Under the pieces are notes generated by a model, which was given only the letters and a program-made list of their open reading frames with translations, did no database searches and was not told where the DNA came from. A program made the position numbers and the translations under genes. From assembly GCA_024277285.1 (NCBI GenBank), contig JAJRVM010000080.1, forward strand, positions 3,406-67,405: a DNA stretch of 64,000 nucleotides, written 5' to 3'. Of the stretch, positions 1 to 9,382 are shown one piece after another. This DNA is from Planctomycetota bacterium (lineage in GTDB: Bacteria; Planctomycetota; Planctomycetia; Pirellulales; Pirellulaceae). Numbering within the stretch: the first letter of the stretch is position 1; every line of letters begins with the position of its first letter.

Positions 1-822
1 GACTTTGTTTCCGATGGACCGATTCGCTATACGCATCGCCGCTCGGTGCCCAGGGATATCTACTTCGTGTCAAATCGCGAAGCGAAACGAGTTGCGGCAA
101 CCTGTACTTTTCGCATCGCCGATACTCAGCCAGAGCTTTGGGACCCGTTGACCGGCGCGATTCGCAAGTTGCCCGACTATTCCGAGCAGGCTGGCTGCAC
201 TTCGATTCCGATGCGGTTCGAGCCGCATCAGAGTTTCTTTGTTGTGTTTCCCAAGGCGGGGCACGAAACGGGCGGAATCGAAATTCCCCCTGCGAATTTT
301 GCCACTTACGAGACAGTCGACCAGATCGACGGGCCTTGGAAAGTTGCTTTCGACCCGCACATTGACGGCCCTGAACAACGTTCGTTTCCTGAGTTGGTGG
401 ATTGGTCGCGGCAAGCAGACCCGGCGGTCAAGTATTTCTCGGGGATTGCCACTTATCGACGCACGTTTGACCTGCCCGAGGAGCTGCGCGAAGATCTGCA
501 GGGGGACCTACGCGAGAGCGGTCAGCATGTATGGCTTGATCTTGGCACGGTCCAGAACATCGCGCGACTGCGTTTGAATGGTCACGATTTGGGCGTCGTT
601 TGGTGTGCACCTTGGCAGGTCGATATCGCTGGCGTGGTCAAACTGACCGGCAATCGGCTGGAAATCGAAGTGGCCAATCTCTGGCCCAATCGCTTGATCG
701 GGGACAAGAACGTTCCGCCCGACCAACGTGTGGCCAAGACGAATTTCAATTCCTACCGTGCCGACTCGCCTCTGCTGCCGTCCGGGCTATTGGGCCCCGT
801 CACGCTGAAGACGGAGAGGTAG
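1..822 (+). CDS. GH106-like glycoside hydrolase, C-terminal part (gene starts before the window)
   Basis: The reading frame is open from the first base, so the gene is truncated by the window edge and only the last 273 residues are present. They contain HRRSVPRDIYFVSNR and PELWDPLTGAI, a pattern found near the end of the large secreted alpha-L-rhamnosidase-like (GH106) enzymes. A GH2-type sugar-binding beta-sandwich follows (VWLDLGTVQNIARLRLNG, then LGVVWCAPWQVDI). The catalytic domain is not in the window, so substrate is inferred only. A rhamnulokinase gene 10 kb downstream fits rhamnoside use. It could instead be another GH2-related family with the same C-terminal domain. Confidence 0.75.
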   Translation, partial: DFVSDGPIRYTHRRSVPRDIYFVSNREAKRVAATCTFRIADTQPELWDPLTGAIRKLPDYSEQAGCTSIPMRFEPHQSFFVVFPKAGHETGGIEIPPANFATYETVDQIDGPWKVAFDPHIDGPEQRSFPELVDWSRQADPAVKYFSGIATYRRTFDLPEELREDLQGDLRESGQHVWLDLGTVQNIARLRLNGHDLGVVWCAPWQVDIAGVVKLTGNRLEIEVANLWPNRLIGDKNVPPDQRVAKTNFNSYRADSPLLPSGLLGPVTLKTER

Positions 823-1411
823 ATAATACGGTCGTCGTTTGCAGTTGGAATTGCATTGCTGCTTCGTTGTTTGCTGATCGATCCCAGCCGCCGCGTGCGG
901 TTGGCAGAAGGAGATTGCTGGGCTAGACGCGATGCCCCCCCCCCTCTCCCCCTCTCCACTTCTCCACTTCTCCACTTCTCTCTCCCTCTCCCTCTCACGC
1001 CGCCCAAGGCGTTAGGGGAGAGTCCGAATGGGCGGTCGCGACCATGATCGACGCTATCTGGCTGCGAACGGAAAACGGTCGCGAGACCCGTGTTTCGGAA
1101 TAATTCCGGCGCCGCCACGGGGCGACTTTGCCGTTTGTGTCGATTCTGCGCACAAAACCCGGTTTTTTTGTCTGCAGGGGGGCGCTGGTGCCCAACGGTG
1201 TATTGTGGCGGCGAAATGTCTCACATTTGCACTATCCAGGCGTCATTTTCAGTTGTTTTGCGGTGTACAACCCAATTCTGTCGCCCAGCCTCGTGCGCCC
1301 GTTTCTCACCAGCTTGCCGTGAATGCCATTTGGTGACACGTCTTTTCGGAACCGGCCTTGGTCTGCATAATGGCGGGTTCATTCACGAGCAACGTGCCAG
1401 AGGAGTTTGGA
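823..1411. other. Intergenic region with pyrimidine-rich low complexity
   Basis: No convincing gene is seen. Around 935-1010 the plus strand is almost pure C/T, with a 10-bp unit (CTCCACTTCT) repeated about three times near 955-980. The rest is unremarkable, and no confident promoter was identified for the downstream fabB gene. Confidence 0.5.
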
Positions 1412-2623
1412 ATGCGCAGGGCGGTTATCACCGGCTACGGGATTATTTCCAGTATCGGAAACCACAAACCAGAGGTGCTTAAATCGCTGCGCGATGGGAC
1501 GTCTGGGGTCGAGTTTGTTGACGAGTACCGTGACAAGGGGTTTCGGTCGCAAGTCGCGGGCACGGTCACTGCGGACTTTCGCAGTCAGATCGAGCGTCAG
1601 TATCTGCGTTTCATGGGCGATGGCGCGGCATTCAGCTATCTTGCCATGCGTGAGGCGTTGGAGCATGCGGGGCTCGAACAGACTGAAATATCGAATCCAC
1701 GCACGGGGCTCGTCGTCGGGACGGGGGGGGCGTCGACCAAAAACTTGCTCGAAACGGTGAAGGTCTTCGAGAGCCGAGGCGCGCGCAAAGTGAAACCGTT
1801 CATGGTCTCAAGGACCATGAACAGCTCGATCGCGGCTTGTTTGGCAACCGCATTCAAGATCAAAGGGACCAACTATTCCATCAGTTCGGCGTGTGCGACC
1901 AGTTCGCATTGCATCGGACACGGCGCTGAGTTGGTCAAACGGGGCGAGCAAGATATCGTGTTCGCCGGCGGTGGGGAAGAGTTGTTTTGGGTATCGACTG
2001 TGATGTTCGACAGCATGGGGGCGTTGTCCAGCAAATACAACGACCAACCTCATGCCGCATCACGGCCGTACGATGTCGACCGTGATGGGTTCGTGATTTC
2101 CGGTGGTGGCGGCTTGGTGGTTATCGAGGAATACGAGTATGCCAAAGCGCGTGGCGCCAAGATCTATGCCGAAGTGGTGGGGTACGGTGCCAATTCGGAT
2201 GGCGTCGACATGGTGGTTCCTTCGGGAGAGGGAGCGGTGCGGTGCATGCGTCAGGCTCTGAAGACGGTCCCCGACAAGATCCAGTACATCAACACGCACG
2301 GGACCAGTACGCCGGCGGGCGACATTGCCGAGCTGAATGCGATTCGCGAAGTGTTTGGTGATGACGTTCCCGATATCAGTTCGACCAAAGCCTTGACCGG
2401 TCATGCGTTGGGTGCGGCGGGCGTGAACGAAGCGATCTATTGCCTGCTGATGTTGGAACATGGCTTCATGCCCGCTTCGGCCAACATTCGCCAACTCGAT
2501 CCGGCTGCCGAGAGTTTTCCGATTCTACGCCAACGCAAGGACGATACTGACCTGCGCACGGTGATGAGCACCAGCTTCGGTTTCGGCGGCACCAACGCCA
2601 TCCTCGTCTTGCAAAAGATGTAA
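1412..2623 (+). CDS. fabB: Beta-ketoacyl-ACP synthase I (FabB type)
   Basis: Condensing enzyme of type II fatty acid synthesis, joining malonyl-ACP to acyl-ACP in the cytoplasm. The 403-residue product follows E. coli FabB closely from the first residues (MRRAVITGYGIISSIGN). It has the Cys-His-His triad: C161 in SISSACATSSHC, H296 in INTHGTSTPAGD and H331 in LTGHALGAAG; the GFGGTNA motif closes the protein. An in-frame ATG exists at 1358, but the ATG at 1412 has GAGGAG just upstream and matches the family N-terminus. It resembles FabB more than the usual FabF. No fabA or other fatty acid gene is adjacent, so the enzyme seems to stand alone here. Confidence 0.9.
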   Translation: MRRAVITGYGIISSIGNHKPEVLKSLRDGTSGVEFVDEYRDKGFRSQVAGTVTADFRSQIERQYLRFMGDGAAFSYLAMREALEHAGLEQTEISNPRTGLVVGTGGASTKNLLETVKVFESRGARKVKPFMVSRTMNSSIAACLATAFKIKGTNYSISSACATSSHCIGHGAELVKRGEQDIVFAGGGEELFWVSTVMFDSMGALSSKYNDQPHAASRPYDVDRDGFVISGGGGLVVIEEYEYAKARGAKIYAEVVGYGANSDGVDMVVPSGEGAVRCMRQALKTVPDKIQYINTHGTSTPAGDIAELNAIREVFGDDVPDISSTKALTGHALGAAGVNEAIYCLLMLEHGFMPASANIRQLDPAAESFPILRQRKDDTDLRTVMSTSFGFGGTNAILVLQKM

Positions 2624-2774
2624 ACGTGTTCGCTCCGTAGGGTGTGTTTAACGAGCTCGGCAGCTCCATCAACTCAAGAGGCGAGCACAGGCAGACCAAA
2701 ATCCGGTATGCCTCTTCGTACCGAGTTCTCTTGGTATTCGTCCACGGCATCGAACCGTGAGCGGATACCGGCAA

Positions 2775-4088
2775 TTAAACGTTCCAGGGGTCGCGCGCCG
2801 GGCGGTGACGCAGACGGTTGGCTTCGTCGTCGTCGACAAACGCTGCTTTCACGGGGTCGAGTGTGAGTTTGCGGTTGAGCAACCAAGCCAATGCGGCGGC
2901 GTGGCAGGCGATATGCGAGTGGCGCATCACTTCCGGGTTGGCCGCAGTCGTGCCACGCGACTTGACGCAATCGAAAAAATTGCGCGCGTGGGCTGACACG
3001 TCAAGCCCAACCGTTTTCTTGACCGGTTGTCTGAGCTCGCTCGCGAGCGATGCCGGTTTTACCACGATACCACCGCTATCGCCCGTTTAGACCGACCCCT
3101 CGTCACCCACGAATCGTACCGGGCAAGTCCCCAGTTCTTGCACCCAACCGGGCCGTTTGCCAAACGGCGTGGCAAGGAACTCGATCACCAGTTTGACGCC
3201 ATTTGCGTAGCGCGCGATCACGTTCTTCGCGGAAGGTTCAAACTCGATCGGCATCGTGTCATCTGCCTGGTTCGCCCATTGGCACAGATCGACGGTATGT
3301 GCGCCCCAATCGAGTAGTCGGGCACCGGAATCGAAATCGTAGTACCCTCGCCAACGGCCTTCCACGTACTTCTTGTTGTAGGGTCGCCAGGGAGCGGGCC
3401 CAAGCCAAAGGTTCCAATCGACGATTTCCTTTGGCGGTGTGGGTTCGCCGGGTAACCAGGTTGTTTCGATCGTGGGCATATAGACGGTTGCGTAGAGCGT
3501 ATGGAGTTTTCCCAGTTTGCCGCTGTGTGCAAGTTGCACCGCTTGCTGGAAATTAGGAACACTGCGCCGTTGCGTTCCGGCCTGGAAGACACGCTTGGTT
3601 CGCTGTATCGTGTCAGCCAACTCTTGGCAGTAGGCGATCGTCAGCCCGCAAGGCTTTTCGCTGTACACGTCCTTTCCCGCCTCGGCTGCCATCATTGATG
3701 CGGATGCATGCCAGCGATCGCCGGTTGCGATCAACACGGTGTCGATATCTTCGCGAGCCAGCAACTCGCGGAAATCGCGGTACAGTTTAAGGTCTTGGTT
3801 CCCATAGTGGTTGTCCACAAGCTTCTTGCCCGCGTTGCGTCGACTGGCTTGCACGTCGGCGATGGCAACACATTGCACGTCGGGCAGTTGCAACATGGCT
3901 TTCAGGTCATACGTGCAGCGTGGACCGATGCCGATGACGCCGAGCGAGAGTTTTTCGCTTGGTGCAATGCCGTTGGCGTTCTTGCCCAGCACGTGTGCCG
4001 GGACGATCCATGGGAGTGCGACTGCGGCGGAAGCGGTCGTGACATTGCGAATGAAATCACGACGCGTCGGATGCTGGCGGTTCTTCAT
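2775..4088 (-). pseudogene. Gfo/Idh/MocA oxidoreductase interrupted by an in-frame TAA
   Basis: Product would be about 437 residues: an N-terminal twin-arginine signal (TRRDFIRNV then a hydrophobic stretch), a Rossmann fold (LGVIGIGPR), the EKP motif (DVYSEKPCGLT) and the usual C-terminal half. At 3087-3089 (minus strand) the codon is TAA, where relatives have E in the V-E-T-G-D segment. The frame does not change: translation continues as T-G-D-S-G-G-I-V-V and runs to a normal family end (ANRLRHRPARDPW) at 2775. This is therefore a single nonsense change, GAA to TAA, not a frameshift. Either the gene is newly inactivated, the stop is read through, or the base is a sequencing error. Its 5' end is 69 bp from the start-proximal neighbour's stop at 4157, in the same direction, so it may share a transcript with the HzsA-related gene. 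Confidence 0.85.
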
Positions 4089-4156
4089 GTTGGTCTGGCC
4101 TCGCTGGTGAAAACGGCTTGAGAAGGGTAACTACGATTATGAACAAGAACGTGGCT

Positions 4157-7100
4157 CTAATCGACCGGGCCGGGGCGGACGATGGTGGGAGCCGATTTGA
4201 TGCGTGGTCGAATCGACAGCCAGTCAATTCCTTGGAAGTCGGGGTCGTCGAGTTGTCGGACTTCCTCACTGCCACGGTATGGGCACATCGCGTCGACCCA
4301 GGCGATCAGCTTGCGCAGCGAAATGGGATCGACGCGAACGCCATAGTGGTTGCCCGACATAGCAATGTCGACCAACGGACTCTTGTACGACAAGCAGGAC
4401 ATCGGTTCGGGAGTGCGGTAGGCTGCTGGGTCACGTTGATCATATCCTTCGACCATCAACATGTTGGCGATCCCGAACCCGGGGATCGGCTTGTCGGGCT
4501 TCTTGTAAGCTTTGCCCCAACTAGGTCGCCCGGTGAGCAGCAAGTAGGGTTTGTCGAAGATCAAGAACCCCGGCTGAGCTGTGAAGTCAACCACCTTGCG
4601 TGCGTCCCCGTCACCTTCGTGGCACTCGGCGCAGTACTGATCAAGCATCGGGCGGACGAAACGCGCGTAACTGACCGAATCGTCTTCCCAGGGCGGTGGC
4701 GTGATTGTACGCGGCGCACGCTCAAGGGCCAGCGTTGTTCCTTGGTACTGTGGCGCGCGACTGTGGTTTTCGTGGCAGCCGAGGCAGCCACGCTGTTCGC
4801 CCGGCATCACGCCCGTGAAGCTGCGCATGGTCTGCAGTGCTCGGTACTGGTCATCGAGCAATTGGAAGTGCAATGCCGTGCCCGAAGGGGCTTGGAACGA
4901 GACGGAGCCATCTTTTTCGATTGGCACCGTGCCGAGTATGCATTTCACACCTTCCGATTGCACGGCCGAGATAACGGGACCGGTCGACAGGTAGGGGCGT
5001 TTGTGCCAATAGGTGTAGGTCTTGGGCTCGATATTGAGCACGCGCAAATACTTGGCCTTGCCACGCATCGACTCTGCCGCGCCTTGAAACACGTCGCCGC
5101 TGAAGATGACACCCTGCTTCGGATGGCGGCGTTGGGACCGTGCCGGCCAGGCGACGCGATCGGTGATGACCGGCGGTTGCGGACGTGGTCGTACCGGCAC
5201 TGCGTGGAAGATGTGATGCGTGCCTTCGTAGATCAGTTCACGGTTGCCGAAAACGTCCATCAGGTAGAGTACGAACTTGCCGGCTCGGTTGGCAGAGACC
5301 AGGAAATCCTGTTCGCTCAAGGGATAGGGCGAGTAGTATGCCTCGTATTTGCCGCTCGCGTGGTACAGAGGCGATTCGACCGGGTCGACCGGCCCGTTGC
5401 CCGACTCGGGCCAGGGCAAGTCCGCCGTGACTTTCGTTAATCCGTTGGGGAAGTTCAGCCCCAGCTGAGGGTCGATAATCCCCACCGCTCCGGAGAACCA
5501 GTTATGGTGTGCGCTGCCGGTGAACATGATGCGCCGACTGTTGGGGATTGCGCGCGCATCTTTGAGCAAGTCGGGCCACACGCTTTGATTCCCCCACACG
5601 GTATTAACTTGCGTGCCGTCGGGGTTGACGGTCCAGAGGCCCTGAGCGCGCCACAGTGGCTTATCGGTGTACTCCCAACGGGTGTAGACAACGCGTCCAT
5701 CCGCAAGCACTGAGGGGAGGTAGTCGGGTTCGTTGTTGCGTGACACGAGGTAAATGTTTTTGCCATCCGTGTCGCAGCGCGCCAGCACGAAAGCATTCGT
5801 CGGTGGCATGCAGCGGACGTAGGTATGGCCGCGCGTCGTCGAGAACATCAAGTGCCGATCTCCAGGCAGATAGATCGGGTCCAGATCGTCATAAGGACCA
5901 TCGGTCAGCTGCCGCAAACCGGTCGCGTCCAGATTGATTTCATACAGGTGAAACGATTTCTCGTTGTGTGGTTTGAAGCAGAACAGAACTCGCTGGGCAT
6001 CGTACGACAGGTCGGGGCGCCAGAACGAGCCGTGCAACGGTGCCTGTGGCATCAGTTGGCGCAGGTGTCCGTTGGGTGCAAGGCCATCGAGGACGAGTAG
6101 CCGGCCACCGGGCACCGCCATATAGCCCAAGCGGTGGCGTGTTTCGTGAGGCCATTCTCTGCCGTCAGGCATCGGCATGTCGACCAATAAAACACGGTCG
6201 AAGTCGACTGCGCGGTTCTGGAACATGATCGAGCGTTTGATTTTGCGGACGGCGAAATAGAGTTCCGGATCGAGCTTTGCCAGCTGTTGTGTTTGTGCTT
6301 GGAGCGAATCGAGTGCTCCCAGTTGGTGGGAAAAGTCTCTTGCGACGCCGGGTTGGTCGGCGATGCGTTTGGCCAGTTGGCGTGTCCAAGTGATCTCGTT
6401 CAGTATATGCGTCTTGTTGGGTTGCCCACCCACTTGATGAAGCCAGTCCTTTTGCAGCGTTTGTTGTGCCTCGGTTTCGTCCAAGTCTGTTGTTTGAGGC
6501 GTGGCTGGCGTGCGATACGGAGCTACTGCTTCGGAGATAGTCGGGCGGCGCTGCGTGCGCCGCGCCGCCGCCAGCAGCAATTCAATCCACTCGGGCGAGT
6601 TCGTTTCGACCGGGCGCTTGGTACGGAGCGTTTCGAATTGCTGGACGATGCTTGCCACTTCGTCCCAATGCCGCTGTTGTTCGACCGAGAGTCGGGCACG
6701 CTGACTGGGGGTGAGCGGGCGATACTCTTGCATCAAGTCGATGAAACGGGCCGTGAGCGACTCGAATTCTTTCGTGTCCAGGGCGGTCAAGTACTCGAGT
6801 GGGCTGGCACCCGTGGCACGCATGTAGTTGGCACAGTCGGCCGGGAAATCGACTTGCAACCGCGCCAGGAGTACTCCCGTTAGATCGAGGTCCCAGCTCA
6901 GCGGGTGTTCGGCCATGGCGGCACGAAACTGAGTCAGCGTTTGGGCAAACGTCGCCTCGCGATGGTATATCTTCGCCAGTTGCTGTTCGTACTCGACCAA
7001 TCGAGCGGCCAGTAACTCCGTCCCCTGCCGGTGTAGTGTGGCGACTTGCTGGGCGGTCAGTGCGCAGTGATAGATTCGGAGATCGTCCAAGGAGCCCTGG

Positions 7101-7765
7101 AAATGCTCGCCGGTGCCGCCGTTTGAACCAATAAAGGCAGGCGCCGTCGAGTTCGTGGCGATCGTACTCGCACGGCTCAAATGGCCGATTTCACGGCCAT
7201 CGAGGAAGAGTCGCATCGCCTGTCCGTCAAAGGAAGCAGCGATGTGATGCCAGGCCCCATCGAGAAGAACGGCTGGCTGAACTGCCGCGTCGCATTCCAC
7301 GTAGCCGCCGATATTCAACCCCAGCGAGAGGATGGTACCATTGTTTTGGAACGAGAAGAGAATGCGTTCGGCGCACTCCTGGCGATAGATCTCGCGATAG
7401 CCACTTAGGGTCGCAGGCCTGACCCATGCGGAGAAGCTGATTTGCGGCAGGGAGTCGCGTGTGCTGAGGGCTGTCACCTGCAACCGGTGCGTTCCCGCGA
7501 GCCGCAATGCGTTGCCCTGGACGCCTCGCACTCGGCCGACGGAGGCATGAATCCGCAACGCGGCGGCACCCGATGCCGCGTTGATCCAAGGCCCTTCCGC
7601 TTCATCGAACGTCCAATGTGCCAGCAAGGCAGCCTGCGCTTGCAGAGCTTTCGGAACATGCTGCACTGTGTCTGGAGGGCCACCAGTGTCTGGGGGGCCA
7701 CCAGCGATACCAAACGACACCAACACGGTCCAGACCGCAAACGGCCAAAATGTCCGGAAAAACAT
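4157..7765 (-). CDS. HzsA-related secreted protein: LamG, beta-propeller and two c-type heme motifs
   Basis: Product is 1202 residues with an N-terminal signal segment (MFFRTFWPFAVWTVLVSFG), so it acts outside the cytoplasm. Residues about 50-210 are a LamG/concanavalin-like domain (LLAHWTFDEAEG, then SFSAWVRP and GSLDDLRIY). A helical stretch follows, then repeated propeller-like strands. Near the C-terminus are two heme-attachment motifs, CLGCH (about 994-998) and CAECH (about 1045-1049). This layout matches planctomycete proteins annotated as related to hydrazine synthase alpha; hydrazine synthesis itself is not implied. An upstream ATG at 7792 lacks a ribosome site, while the ATG at 7765 has AAGGGAG at good spacing. 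An 18-bp duplication at 7668-7703 gives GGPPDTGGPPDT after the signal. Redox role in polysaccharide or small-molecule oxidation is inference. Confidence 0.8.
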   Translation of the reverse strand: MFFRTFWPFAVWTVLVSFGIAGGPPDTGGPPDTVQHVPKALQAQAALLAHWTFDEAEGPWINAASGAAALRIHASVGRVRGVQGNALRLAGTHRLQVTALSTRDSLPQISFSAWVRPATLSGYREIYRQECAERILFSFQNNGTILSLGLNIGGYVECDAAVQPAVLLDGAWHHIAASFDGQAMRLFLDGREIGHLSRASTIATNSTAPAFIGSNGGTGEHFQGSLDDLRIYHCALTAQQVATLHRQGTELLAARLVEYEQQLAKIYHREATFAQTLTQFRAAMAEHPLSWDLDLTGVLLARLQVDFPADCANYMRATGASPLEYLTALDTKEFESLTARFIDLMQEYRPLTPSQRARLSVEQQRHWDEVASIVQQFETLRTKRPVETNSPEWIELLLAAARRTQRRPTISEAVAPYRTPATPQTTDLDETEAQQTLQKDWLHQVGGQPNKTHILNEITWTRQLAKRIADQPGVARDFSHQLGALDSLQAQTQQLAKLDPELYFAVRKIKRSIMFQNRAVDFDRVLLVDMPMPDGREWPHETRHRLGYMAVPGGRLLVLDGLAPNGHLRQLMPQAPLHGSFWRPDLSYDAQRVLFCFKPHNEKSFHLYEINLDATGLRQLTDGPYDDLDPIYLPGDRHLMFSTTRGHTYVRCMPPTNAFVLARCDTDGKNIYLVSRNNEPDYLPSVLADGRVVYTRWEYTDKPLWRAQGLWTVNPDGTQVNTVWGNQSVWPDLLKDARAIPNSRRIMFTGSAHHNWFSGAVGIIDPQLGLNFPNGLTKVTADLPWPESGNGPVDPVESPLYHASGKYEAYYSPYPLSEQDFLVSANRAGKFVLYLMDVFGNRELIYEGTHHIFHAVPVRPRPQPPVITDRVAWPARSQRRHPKQGVIFSGDVFQGAAESMRGKAKYLRVLNIEPKTYTYWHKRPYLSTGPVISAVQSEGVKCILGTVPIEKDGSVSFQAPSGTALHFQLLDDQYRALQTMRSFTGVMPGEQRGCLGCHENHSRAPQYQGTTLALERAPRTITPPPWEDDSVSYARFVRPMLDQYCAECHEGDGDARKVVDFTAQPGFLIFDKPYLLLTGRPSWGKAYKKPDKPIPGFGIANMLMVEGYDQRDPAAYRTPEPMSCLSYKSPLVDIAMSGNHYGVRVDPISLRKLIAWVDAMCPYRGSEEVRQLDDPDFQGIDWLSIRPRIKSAPTIVRPGPVD
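7668..7703. repeat. 18-bp tandem duplication inside the HzsA-related gene
   Basis: Two copies of an 18-bp unit (GTGTCTGGAGGGCCACCA on the plus strand, one base different in the second copy). It is in frame and encodes GGPPDT twice just after the signal peptide. Confidence 0.9.
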
Positions 7766-7838
7766 GCTTAGACTCCCTTGTTGCTGTGCCATTGTACCGC
7801 AGGCGTCCTTTCTATGTCACACGTTTTTGGCTAAAACC

Positions 7839-7956
7839 AGAGCTGAGAGTCGAGAGCTGAGAGTCGAGAGCTGAGAGTCGAGAGCTGAGAGTCGAGAGCT
7901 GAGAGTCGAGAGCTGAGAGTCGAGAGCTGAGAGTCGAGAGCTGAGAGTCGAGAGCT
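7839..7956. repeat. 14-bp tandem array, 8 full copies plus 6 bases
   Basis: The unit AGAGCTGAGAGTCG repeats exactly eight times from 7839 to 7950, followed by AGAGCT. It fills most of the space between the divergent HzsA-related gene and the GH10 xylanase gene, ending 21 bp before the xylanase ATG. There are no spacers, so it is not a CRISPR array. It could affect transcription or mRNA leader length if copy number varies. Confidence 0.97.
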
Positions 7957-7977
7957 AGAGACGAGGAACACAACACC

Positions 7978-9303
7978 ATGTCGCGCATTTTCAACTTACC
8001 TTTCCTGATCGGCATCCTTTTGCTGGTCGTACTGATACTGCCTTCACGGGGGTCGGCCGAGGAGTCGAATGAAGCGTGGTTTCGAGGGGCTGCCGAGCGG
8101 ATCGAGAAGTGTCGGAAAGCCGACGCCGTGGTGTCGGTCGTGGATCAGGCGGGCAAACCGGTACGTGATGCGCGCGTGACCATCGAGCAGACTCGCCACG
8201 CGTTTCTATTCGGCTGTAACTTTTTTCAATTCGATCGTTTGAAGGACTCGGCCGCCCAGCGGGCATATCGGACGCAGTTCGCCCAGCTATTCAACTACGC
8301 AACTCTGCCGTTCTACTGGCCGTCCTACGAGCCGCGTCAGGGTATGCCGCGTTACGACGATACCGAGCGGGCCGCGCGTTGGTGTAAGGAACACGGCATC
8401 ACGGTCAAGGGGCATCCGTTGGCGTGGAACTTTATGGAGCCCAGTTGGTTGCCTGATGATGTGACGGAGATCAAGCGACTTCAACTGGCTCGGATCACCG
8501 ACTGTGTTAGTCGCTTCCGTGCCCTTATCGATAACTGGGACGTCGTGAACGAGGCGACACATTTTGAACGTGAAGCGCTCAAGAAACGTGCCCCGAAGAT
8601 GACTCGGATGTGGGAACAAGTGGGCCGCGTCGCGTTTGTCGACCAGTGCTTTCAAGCTGCTCGGCAAGCCGGTCCGGAGGCCACGTTGTTGATTAACGAC
8701 TATCGAACTGATCCGCAGTATGCGGACCTGATCGGGCAGATGGCGCGGCCCCATGGCAAATCCGAGTACGATGTGATTGGGATCCAAAGCCATATGCACG
8801 GAGGTGTCTGGAACAACCAGAAGATCGCAGATGTCTGCCAGCGTTTTGCACGGTTTGGCGTGCCGTTGCATTTCACGGAGTTGACGATTCTCTCAGGGGA
8901 AGAGGTCTGGGAGGGCCCGCAGCCATGGAATTCGACGCCTGAAGGAGAGAAGCGGCAGGCCGAAAAGGTTCGGCGCATCTACACGATGCTCTTTTCGCAA
9001 CCGGAGGTGACTGCAATCACGTGGTGGGATTTTTCCGACCACGCAGCGTGGAAAGGGGCGCCGGCCGGTTTGCTTGACAAAGAGTTCAAGCCAAAGCCGG
9101 CCTACCGAGCGTTGCACCACTTGGTCAAGAAGCAGTGGTGGACGACCATCCAGCGGGCAACCGACGCCGACGGACAGGTTCCGTTTCGCGGCTTCTTGGG
9201 CGACTACAAAGTCACAGTTTCACTCAAGGACGGCCGGGCGTTTCATGGCCATTTGTCGCTCACGGTCGGCACCAAGGATGACTTGCGCATCATGGTGCAA
9301 TGA
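7978..9303 (+). CDS. Secreted GH10 endo-1,4-beta-xylanase
   Basis: Hydrolyses beta-1,4 bonds in xylan with retention of configuration. The 441-residue protein begins with a signal peptide (LIGILLLVVLILPSRGSAEE) and a short beta domain (residues about 45-80). The GH10 barrel follows: E192 in NWDVVNEA is the predicted acid/base and E301 in HFTELTI the nucleophile; KGHPLAWN and WWDFSDHAAW are further GH10 hallmarks. The ATG at 7978 has GAGGAA upstream. The last 70 residues (DYKVTVSLKDGRAFHG) resemble a small beta-sheet appendage. It is divergent from the HzsA-related gene across the 14-bp tandem array. Confidence 0.92.
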   Translation: MSRIFNLPFLIGILLLVVLILPSRGSAEESNEAWFRGAAERIEKCRKADAVVSVVDQAGKPVRDARVTIEQTRHAFLFGCNFFQFDRLKDSAAQRAYRTQFAQLFNYATLPFYWPSYEPRQGMPRYDDTERAARWCKEHGITVKGHPLAWNFMEPSWLPDDVTEIKRLQLARITDCVSRFRALIDNWDVVNEATHFEREALKKRAPKMTRMWEQVGRVAFVDQCFQAARQAGPEATLLINDYRTDPQYADLIGQMARPHGKSEYDVIGIQSHMHGGVWNNQKIADVCQRFARFGVPLHFTELTILSGEEVWEGPQPWNSTPEGEKRQAEKVRRIYTMLFSQPEVTAITWWDFSDHAAWKGAPAGLLDKEFKPKPAYRALHHLVKKQWWTTIQRATDADGQVPFRGFLGDYKVTVSLKDGRAFHGHLSLTVGTKDDLRIMVQ

Positions 9304-9382
9304 ACCGGAGCCATGAGCAGTTTCCCCATGAGCAGTTTCATAGTCACTCGTTGCAGCGGTATTGGATTTCCAACTCGGGATG

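Noticed and set aside
7839..7956. A possible CRISPR array.
   Set aside because: The units are 14 bp and contiguous with no spacers and no cas genes nearby; it is a simple tandem repeat.
7812..8015. A minus-strand open frame of repeated Ser-Leu-Asp residues.
   Set aside because: It is only the 14-bp array read in one frame, overlapping the xylanase start on the other strand.
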